This document shows positions 37,411 to 41,616 of a stretch of 41,616 nt of DNA, in pieces (the first letter of the stretch is position 1; every line of letters starts with the position of its first letter). Below the pieces are notes generated by a model, which had not been told where the DNA came from, made no database searches, and was given only the letters and a program-made list of their open reading frames with translations. The stretch is taken from positions 2,608 through 44,223 of the IMG/VR virus record IMGVR_UViG_3300030098_006072; one strand, given 5' to 3'. The DNA is from a virus. The translations under genes were made by a program, and so were the position numbers.

Positions 37411-38324
37411 TGAACTTGGGCTATGCTTGTATCAACATGGGTTTCTCAAACCGATCTAAAAAAGATCGGATCACAACGAACAGAACTATGATCAAAAAGA
37501 CATTTGATCAGAAGGGGATCGACTACGCATCTGAACTAGCATTACAAAACTGCAAAGACCTTTTGCCTATTCTACAGTGGAACGAAGAGAACAACATTCG
37601 TTTCTTTCGCTTGTCCTCGGAGTTCTTTCCGTGGGCTTCTCATTATGATTTGTTTGACATGCCCGACATTGACGGCATAGAAAAAGCTTTGGCTGACGCA
37701 GGGGACTTTGCAAAACAGTACGGTCATCGCTTGACTAGTCACCCCGGCCCGTTCAACAAGCTAGCCAGTCCCAAAGAACAAGTGGTTCTCAATACCATCA
37801 CAGACTTGGAGATACACGGACAGTTGTTTGATCTTATGGGCCTTAGTCGCACACCGTACAACAAGCTTAACATCCATGTTGGCGCACACTACGGCGACAA
37901 AGCTATGGCTACATCAAACTTCTGCAAGAACTTCCATCGTCTTTCAGACGCTGTAAAGTCCCGTCTTACCGTAGAGAACGACGACAAAGCAAGTTTGTAT
38001 TCAGTCAAAGAACTATACGAGATGATTTACAAAGAGATTGGTATTCCAATTGTTTTCGATTATCATCATCACAAGTTCTGCACTGGCGGTCAAACAGAAC
38101 AAGAAGCTTTGGCTCTTGCCGTGTCTACTTGGGGCGACATCAAGCCCGTCGTTCATTATTCAGAAAGCAAAGCAGAAGAGCAAAACAATCCAAAGATCAG
38201 GCCACAGGCTCATTCAGATTATATACAAAAAAAGATCTTGACTTATGATCTCGACGTTGATATAATGGTAGAAGCAAAAGCTAAAGAGCTTTCCATCTTG
38301 CAATACAAAAAGCTTTGGTGCTAG
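37410..38324 (+). CDS. uvsE: UV damage endonuclease (UvsE/UVDE family)
   Basis: A 304-residue TIM-barrel UV-dimer endonuclease. The family opening NLGYACINMGF is followed by NNIRFFRLSSEFFPWASHY (about 60-78) and GHRLTSHPGPFNKLASP, then LNIHVGAHYGDK (about 151-162), RLTVENDDK (about 186-194), IPIVFDYHHHKF (about 210-221) and VVHYSESK (about 249). His and Glu ligands of the trinuclear metal site are in these positions. It nicks DNA 5' of UV dimers, starting an alternative excision repair. This is a direct repair enzyme of benefit to a virus exposed to sunlight. An internal promoter for the next genes lies at 38238. Confidence 0.93.
   Translation: MNLGYACINMGFSNRSKKDRITTNRTMIKKTFDQKGIDYASELALQNCKDLLPILQWNEENNIRFFRLSSEFFPWASHYDLFDMPDIDGIEKALADAGDFAKQYGHRLTSHPGPFNKLASPKEQVVLNTITDLEIHGQLFDLMGLSRTPYNKLNIHVGAHYGDKAMATSNFCKNFHRLSDAVKSRLTVENDDKASLYSVKELYEMIYKEIGIPIVFDYHHHKFCTGGQTEQEALALAVSTWGDIKPVVHYSESKAEEQNNPKIRPQAHSDYIQKKILTYDLDVDIMVEAKAKELSILQYKKLWC
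38238..38266 (+). promoter_or_regulatory. Internal sigma70-like promoter in the uvsE end
   Basis: TTGACT (38238-38243), a 17-base spacer and TATAAT (38261-38266) inside the uvsE gene. It may drive the FmdB-type and GDLV genes downstream. Confidence 0.5.
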
Positions 38325-38334
38325 GAGAAATCAA

Positions 38335-38523
38335 ATGCCCGTTTATGAGTTTGCATGTTTAGAATGCAAGAGGATACAGGAAAGGATACAGAAGTTTGAA
38401 GACCCGGAGCCGAATTGTGATCTCTGTGATCAAAGAACAATCAGGATCATATCGGCTTCAACATTTATATTGAAAGGGGGAGGCTGGTATAAAGACGGAT
38501 ATACAAAAGCCCAGAAAGAGTGA
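38335..38523 (+). CDS. FmdB-type zinc-ribbon protein
   Basis: A 62-residue protein starting MPVYEFACLECKR, the FmdB/CxxC regulatory-protein opening. Two CxxC pairs, CLECKR (about 9-12) and CDLCDQ (about 31-34), bind one zinc, followed by IRIISASTFILKGGGWYKDG, the usual C-terminal strand and glycine-rich turn. The family is often annotated as a putative regulatory protein; its biochemistry is poorly defined. Its stop overlaps the next ATG by one base. Confidence 0.85.
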   Translation: MPVYEFACLECKRIQERIQKFEDPEPNCDLCDQRTIRIISASTFILKGGGWYKDGYTKAQKE

Positions 38524-38786
38524 TGAAACATTTTGAAGTAGGAGATTTAGTAACAATCAAAACCATAAGAGATTTGCAAGATATTGAAAAGTCCAGAGGG
38601 GTTATTGTAAAGGAGTTATCAGAACTAAAGTTCGGAAAGCCGATTTACAGGGTAATCTGGCAAGACAGCATGAAAGAAAGCTACGAACCATACGAATACT
38701 TGGAGCAATATGATGAAAAGAAAAGACTATCTAAAGAAGTACGATCTAATACAGGTGGCTCAAAACCACCCAGAACACCCAAATAA
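38523..38786 (+). CDS. SH3-like GDLV mini-protein
   Basis: An 87-residue protein, MKHFEVGDLVTIKTI, followed by a strand pattern RGVIVKELSE and PIYRVIWQDSMKESYEPYEYLEQY. The GDLV start, a GVI strand and a terminal VIWQ strand place it in the GDLV series. The C-terminal tail (VRSNTGGSKPPRTPK) is basic and may be a coding by-product of the 77-base overlap with the next gene. Start ATG 38523 is used because 38520 would be GTG. Confidence 0.6.
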   Translation: MKHFEVGDLVTIKTIRDLQDIEKSRGVIVKELSELKFGKPIYRVIWQDSMKESYEPYEYLEQYDEKKRLSKEVRSNTGGSKPPRTPK

Positions 38787-39324
38787 AAAAGGAATATACT
38801 TAAGCACATTTTGGAGATCGCCACTTGGGACATCAGAAACTTTTGATTATGTCAGGGTAGAAGACAAGGAGACAGGAAGGCAATTCGCAGTTCGCTTTGA
38901 TCATGTCGTTAAAATCGTAGATGGAAAGCCTGTACCTTTTGTTGAAGAGGTTAAGGATGACAAAGCCAAGAAAGCCAAGAAAAACAAAATGCGTAAAAAA
39001 GAATACCCAGATAGAGAAATTGAATGGGGTCAATGGATTAGATATGACTTGAACGATGACACAACTGTGATCAGACCTCACGCCAGTACCACTGATCGAT
39101 ACGCAAACACTCGTTTTGAAACAGAAATGAAAAACAAAAAGATGATCAAGAAACGATGGGCCAAGCACATTGGATGGGCTGTGCGTCCGAAGTTTGGAGA
39201 TGTTAACACCCTGATCTTCGTAAAATCTTTGGAAGAAGCGGAGAAATATTCTTTACCCTTTCAGCCCCAATTCGCTGTTGATGAGGAGTCAGAAGAAGAT
39301 GTCATCTTCGAAAGTTACTTTTAA
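38710..39324 (+). CDS. Hypothetical protein in the GDLV region
   Basis: A 204-residue protein; ATG 38710 lies at the end of the preceding gene after TGGAGCAAT. The N-terminal part (YDLIQVAQNHPEHPNKKGIYLSTFWRS) recalls the GDLV start, with a D-L-I core, so it may be a larger, two-part relative. A lysine-rich linker (about 88-100) follows and the C-terminal half is a mixed fold (WGQWIRYDLNDDTTVIRP; HIGWAVRPKFGDVNTLIFVKSLEEAEKY). The gene overlaps the previous by 77 bases. Function unknown. Confidence 0.55.
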   Translation: MMKRKDYLKKYDLIQVAQNHPEHPNKKGIYLSTFWRSPLGTSETFDYVRVEDKETGRQFAVRFDHVVKIVDGKPVPFVEEVKDDKAKKAKKNKMRKKEYPDREIEWGQWIRYDLNDDTTVIRPHASTTDRYANTRFETEMKNKKMIKKRWAKHIGWAVRPKFGDVNTLIFVKSLEEAEKYSLPFQPQFAVDEESEEDVIFESYF

Positions 39325-39355
39325 CTCCTTGAAAACATGGTTGAAAAAAAAGTGG

Positions 39356-39384
39356 TTGACAATTAAAATATTCTTTGTTATAAT
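39356..39384 (+). promoter_or_regulatory. Sigma70 promoter, extended -10
   Basis: TTGACA (39356-39361), a 17-base spacer and TATAAT (39379-39384) preceded by TGT. It drives the GDLV cluster at 39411. Confidence 0.9.
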
Positions 39385-39410
39385 GATGGCAGAAGATAAG
39401 GAGAATAAAA

Positions 39411-39626
39411 ATGATTGAGATCGGATCACTTGTGAAACTAAGAGAAGCTTTCATTGCCAAAGACGAATGGATGGTGAGAGATTATGAGAACTTGATCGGA
39501 ATGGTTGTTGGAAAGTGGGATGGCGATGATGAGTTCAGAATACAGTGGATGGGCAAGGGAGTTTATTTTGACGGAGCCTATACAAACATTACTTGGCATT
39601 ACAGCTATGACTTAGAGGCGGTGTAA
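39411..39626 (+). CDS. SH3-like mini-protein (GSLV variant)
   Basis: A 71-residue protein, MIEIGSLVKLREAF, then LIGMVVGKWDGDDEFRIQWMGKGVYFDG. GSLV replaces GDLV but the strand order (start, GMVV, RIQW) is the same as in its neighbours. It is first behind the promoter at 39356 and overlaps the next gene by one base. Function unknown. Confidence 0.6.
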   Translation: MIEIGSLVKLREAFIAKDEWMVRDYENLIGMVVGKWDGDDEFRIQWMGKGVYFDGAYTNITWHYSYDLEAV

Positions 39627-39796
39627 TGAGAATAAAAGTAGGTGACTTAATTGAATTGAAAGCAAAGCCCACAAGAGAATCATGGAACCACTTCATGTTA
39701 GTAATAGATATTATAACTGATTCCGCTTGCGTCTTGTCGCCGAAAACAGGTCGCAAGATGTGGGTAGGCAAAGACAGGATAAAGAAAGTGCAATGA
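39626..39796 (+). CDS. SH3-like GDLI mini-protein
   Basis: A 56-residue protein, MRIKVGDLIELKAKP, followed by MLVIDIITDSACVLSPKTG and MWVGKDRIKKVQ. The strand layout (GDLI, MLVIDI, CVLS, MWV) fits a five-strand SH3/KOW-like barrel. The ATG overlaps the previous stop by one base and its own stop overlaps the next start (ATGA), so translation is coupled along the array. Confidence 0.55.
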   Translation: MRIKVGDLIELKAKPTRESWNHFMLVIDIITDSACVLSPKTGRKMWVGKDRIKKVQ

Positions 39797-40047
39797 AGAT
39801 CGGCGACTTGGTAACTTGGAGGCAATCTTCTTTTTTGAGCGACGATTATGGCGTCGTAGTGGATATATCCGAAGTTGACTATGGCGAAGATCAATATGAT
39901 TCTGGCAGTGCAGTCGTCACTGTCATCTGGAATAACGCACAAAAAAACAAAATGAAATGGAGAATACGAGCGCATTATCTGGAGGTTATAAAATATTATG
40001 GCCAAGAATGGCGAAAAGCAACAACCGACTTGGGAGAGGATTCATGA
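39793..40047 (+). CDS. SH3-like GDLV mini-protein
   Basis: An 84-residue protein, MKIGDLVTWRQSSF, then YGVVVDISEVDYG and SAVVTVIWNNAQKNKMKWR, matching the GDLV series (start, GVVV, VTVIW). The ATG overlaps the previous stop. The C-terminal 16 residues overlap the next gene (50 bases). Function unknown. Confidence 0.6.
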   Translation: MKIGDLVTWRQSSFLSDDYGVVVDISEVDYGEDQYDSGSAVVTVIWNNAQKNKMKWRIRAHYLEVIKYYGQEWRKATTDLGEDS

Positions 40048-40189
40048 CGAGGCTTGTGCAAAGGGTGAAATGTACTACCTCGATCCAGACACTGGGTATA
40101 GAGTCTTTACTCGATTAGCGTTAGAATCTAGGGGCAAGTGCTGTGATTGTAAGTGCCGTCATTGTCCCTATAGAATCAGTAACTTATAA
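39998..40189 (+). CDS. DUF5522-like cysteine-rich protein
   Basis: A 63-residue protein. The C-terminal half has YYLDPDTGYRVFTRLALESRG, then CCDCKCRHCPY, matching the DUF5522 pattern (Y-DP-TGY-VFT, then a cysteine cluster ending CRHCPY). Four or five cysteines could bind zinc or an iron-sulfur cluster. ATG follows GGAGG at long spacing (13 bases). It overlaps the preceding GDLV gene by 50 bases. The family is found in bacteria, eukaryotes and some phages, function unknown. Confidence 0.75.
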   Translation: MAKNGEKQQPTWERIHDEACAKGEMYYLDPDTGYRVFTRLALESRGKCCDCKCRHCPYRISNL

Positions 40190-40207
40190 AATAGTTAAAA
40201 AAACTTC

Positions 40208-40236
40208 TTGACTTCCTTCCTTCCTTTTGCTATACT
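40208..40236 (+). promoter_or_regulatory. Sigma70-like promoter
   Basis: TTGACT (40208-40213), a 17-base spacer made of CTTC repeats and TATACT (40231-40236) with a TGC extension. It drives the gene at 40287 through a 45-base leader. Confidence 0.8.
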
Positions 40237-40286
40237 TTGATCATCGTTAAGGATCGTATGAAACAGATCACATACAGGAGATCACA

Positions 40287-41000
40287 ATGTCCACACAAAG
40301 AGAATCAAAAGTAGACGAATCATGGAAAGTTGTTTTTCACACTACCGGTAGTGAGACTTATTGGGTTCGTGCGAAAGACGAATGCGAACTAGATGAGCAT
40401 GGCGCATACGAACTTGAACAGATCGATCATCAGCACGAATGGAATGATAGTGAACACGATTGCAACATTCGTTATCTATCTTCGGATGAGGACAGGGAAC
40501 GACTAGAACTTCATAAGATGTGGAAAAACGGAGAGACTAAGCACGGCGAGCAGTATTATATAAATGGTGTCAAAGAGTGGTGCAATGTTCAAATCACCAG
40601 AGAACATCATGGCGCTATCTTTGAAAACTGCTACTTTGATTCGATTCTCTGCTTTGATGGCGTTGACTTCGATCAGATTACTCTTGTTAACTGTGAGTTT
40701 TACAGCCGCATGACAAACATTAGAAATAACTGCAAAGGCTTGACCACTGAAACCATCGCAGAAAAAGGCACTCTAATGTTTGAGGGAGATCGGGACTGGA
40801 ACCACGATACCCATCGATACGACTGGTCTTACAAGCCTGTTGTTGTTATGAACTTCGAGAACACAAAGATTGGCCATAATGTTGTCAATACAAAGTTCTT
40901 GGCTGTTAGAGCTGATGGGACACAATTGAACCATGCAGGAAACGTTGTAACCGAAGAAAAGATGTTGAAGATGACGTCAGACAATCCTCTTGGTTTTTAG
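40287..41000 (+). CDS. Hypothetical protein with pentapeptide-like segment
   Basis: A 237-residue acidic protein behind its own promoter, ATG after ACAGGAG (about 40274-40280). The N-terminal 70 residues are Glu/His rich (WVRAKDECELDEHGAYELEQ). From about residue 110 a run GAIFENCYFDSILCFDGVDF and ITLVNCEFYS shows aromatic and hydrophobic residues at about 5-residue spacing, like a pentapeptide or beta-helix. A second such run VVVMNFENTKIGHNVVNTKF lies near 190-210. No family is named. Pentapeptide proteins can mimic DNA or bind gyrase, but only a loose resemblance is seen. Confidence 0.55.
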   Translation: MSTQRESKVDESWKVVFHTTGSETYWVRAKDECELDEHGAYELEQIDHQHEWNDSEHDCNIRYLSSDEDRERLELHKMWKNGETKHGEQYYINGVKEWCNVQITREHHGAIFENCYFDSILCFDGVDFDQITLVNCEFYSRMTNIRNNCKGLTTETIAEKGTLMFEGDRDWNHDTHRYDWSYKPVVVMNFENTKIGHNVVNTKFLAVRADGTQLNHAGNVVTEEKMLKMTSDNPLGF

Positions 41001-41010
41001 GGGGAATAAA

Positions 41011-41190
41011 ATGAAAATCGGTGACTTAGTAAGATGGACAAACACTGACGAAGAAGACATGGGAATCGTCACGAAAGTTGTGTCTTCTACAAGCATTGGT
41101 GGTTATTTGGTTATTGTGCGATGGGCTTCATCGCCTGAAGATAACGCATGGTATGATACCCATGATACGTACATGGAGCTTTTTCAATGA
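41011..41190 (+). CDS. SH3-like GDLV mini-protein
   Basis: A 59-residue protein, MKIGDLVRWTNTDEE, then DMGIVTKVVSS and YLVIVRWASSPED. The start, GIVT strand and VIVRW strand match the series. The ATG follows GGGGGAATAAA. Overlaps the next gene by 4 bases. Function unknown. Confidence 0.6.
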   Translation: MKIGDLVRWTNTDEEDMGIVTKVVSSTSIGGYLVIVRWASSPEDNAWYDTHDTYMELFQ

Positions 41191-41390
41191 AAAAAGGTGA
41201 TTTAGTTTCTTATACATGTCCCGACTTCCTCAGAGGAAATCAGAAAAAGACTGTTGGAGTGGTCACAAACCCTAAACCCAGACATTGGACAAATCCATAC
41301 TACAAGCACAGTGCCGACCACGTAGAGGTTATTTGGGCAAGTGGCAAAACAAGTATAGAGTGGGATTGTTATTTGGAGAAGATAGGATGA
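41187..41390 (+). CDS. SH3-like GDLV mini-protein
   Basis: A 67-residue protein, MKKGDLVSYTCPDF, then KTVGVVTNPKPRHW and HVEVIWASGKTSIEWDCYLEKIG. The GVVT and VEVIW strands match the series. The ATG overlaps the previous stop (ATGA), and its own stop overlaps the next ATG. Confidence 0.6.
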   Translation: MKKGDLVSYTCPDFLRGNQKKTVGVVTNPKPRHWTNPYYKHSADHVEVIWASGKTSIEWDCYLEKIG

Positions 41391-41548
41391 ATAAAGGTGA
41401 TTTAGTTGAGTGGAAAGCCTTTGGCTCCAGAGACATCGGCGTTATCACAGAAATAAATGGAAAATGGGTCAAAATCATATGGATGTATGAGCCCCAACAC
41501 AGCGGAGATTACCGCATGGATCACGAACAATTGGGGTTTTTGAAGTGA
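41387..41548 (+). CDS. SH3-like GDLV mini-protein
   Basis: A 53-residue protein, MNKGDLVEWKAFGS, then IGVITEINGKWVKIIWMYEPQ. It is the most compact complete member and shows the core: GDLV-x-W start, GVIT strand, VKIIW strand, and a final LGFL. The ATG overlaps the previous stop; its own stop overlaps the next GTG. Confidence 0.6.
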   Translation: MNKGDLVEWKAFGSRDIGVITEINGKWVKIIWMYEPQHSGDYRMDHEQLGFLK

Positions 41549-41616
41549 AGGTCGGTGACTTGGTAAGATTGAAAGAGCGATGGAAAAACAAAGATTTCAT
41601 CTGGGAAAGGGACATT
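41545..41616 (+). CDS. SH3-like GDLV mini-protein (3' partial)
   Basis: A frame starting with GTG 41545 inside the previous stop reads MKVGDLVRLKERWKNK and is cut by the window edge at residue 24. It is another array member by its start and coupling, so the array continues beyond the window. Confidence 0.5.
   Translation, partial: MKVGDLVRLKERWKNKDFIWERDI

Noticed and set aside
1-41616. CRISPR arrays, insertion sequences, integrase or attachment sites
   Set aside because: No spaced direct repeats, transposase motifs or integrase-like ORF were found on reading; the CTTC run near 40214 and the GAA tract near 30900 are low complexity only.

Overview
The window is a stretch of a large tailed-phage genome (Caudoviricetes; T4-like in its replication proteins, marine-type in accessory gene content). 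It is AT-rich by eye, and every convincing gene lies on the + strand. Genes are tightly packed with many ATGA/TAATG-type overlaps and no integrase, transposase or CRISPR array. Phage markers are a gp32-like ssDNA-binding protein, a UvsX/RecA recombinase, a DnaB/gp41-type helicase, a T4 RNase H/FEN-type nuclease, a phage-type N6-adenine methylase, DUF3310, a gp31/GroES-like co-chaperonin and a baseplate-like protein. The host is not identifiable. Near-perfect, often extended -10 sigma70 promoters suggest a bacterium with ordinary housekeeping promoters, and a B12-dependent RNR, ThyX and AMG-type genes suggest an aquatic host.

Layout. 1-3607: two probable virion (baseplate-like) genes, the first cut by the window edge. 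3622-8630: a compact family A DNA polymerase overlapping a divergent tubulin/FtsZ-like gene, then a promoter, ssDNA-binding protein, recombinase, a tRNA-like gene and small ORFs. 8632-13733: metabolic block with an ALDH7-type aldehyde dehydrogenase, DUF3310, saccharopine dehydrogenase-like protein, HAD phosphatase, IscA-like Fe-S carrier and patatin-like lipase. 13789-20901: FEN nuclease, replicative helicase, class II RNR, cysteine synthase, Dam, GroES-like protein and ThyX. 20885-26096: two unknown genes (one nucleotidyltransferase-like) and a family C (DnaE) polymerase. 26139-30726: dUTPase, a short adenylosuccinate synthetase (PurA/PurZ family), Zn-ribbon protein, second adenine methylase, ClpP, a CBS-less IMPDH/GMP reductase, a small RHH-like protein and a mini sigma region 4 protein. 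30779-36784: acidic low-complexity protein, second ClpP-like protein, possible nuclease-fold protein, GroEL, coiled-coil/TM protein, Hsp20. 36836-41616: small metallopeptidase, UvsE, FmdB-type Zn ribbon and a run of tiny SH3-like 'GDLV' proteins that continues past the window end.

How it fits together. The phage brings a replisome (two polymerase families, helicase, SSB, recombinase, flap nuclease), a nucleotide supply line (RNR, ThyX, dUTPase, PurA-like, IMPDH/GMPR-like), DNA modification (two adenine methylases) and a proteostasis set (GroEL, GroES, Hsp20, two ClpPs). Regulation appears to use two signals: host-like TTGACA/TATAAT promoters, and a recurrent ACTATTTATA-type motif upstream of other genes that may be read with the phage sigma-like protein. 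The least expected parts are the two-enzyme saccharopine/aminoadipate-type pair, the tubulin-like gene fused by overlap to a polymerase gene, the purine branch-point pair and the GDLV mini-protein array.
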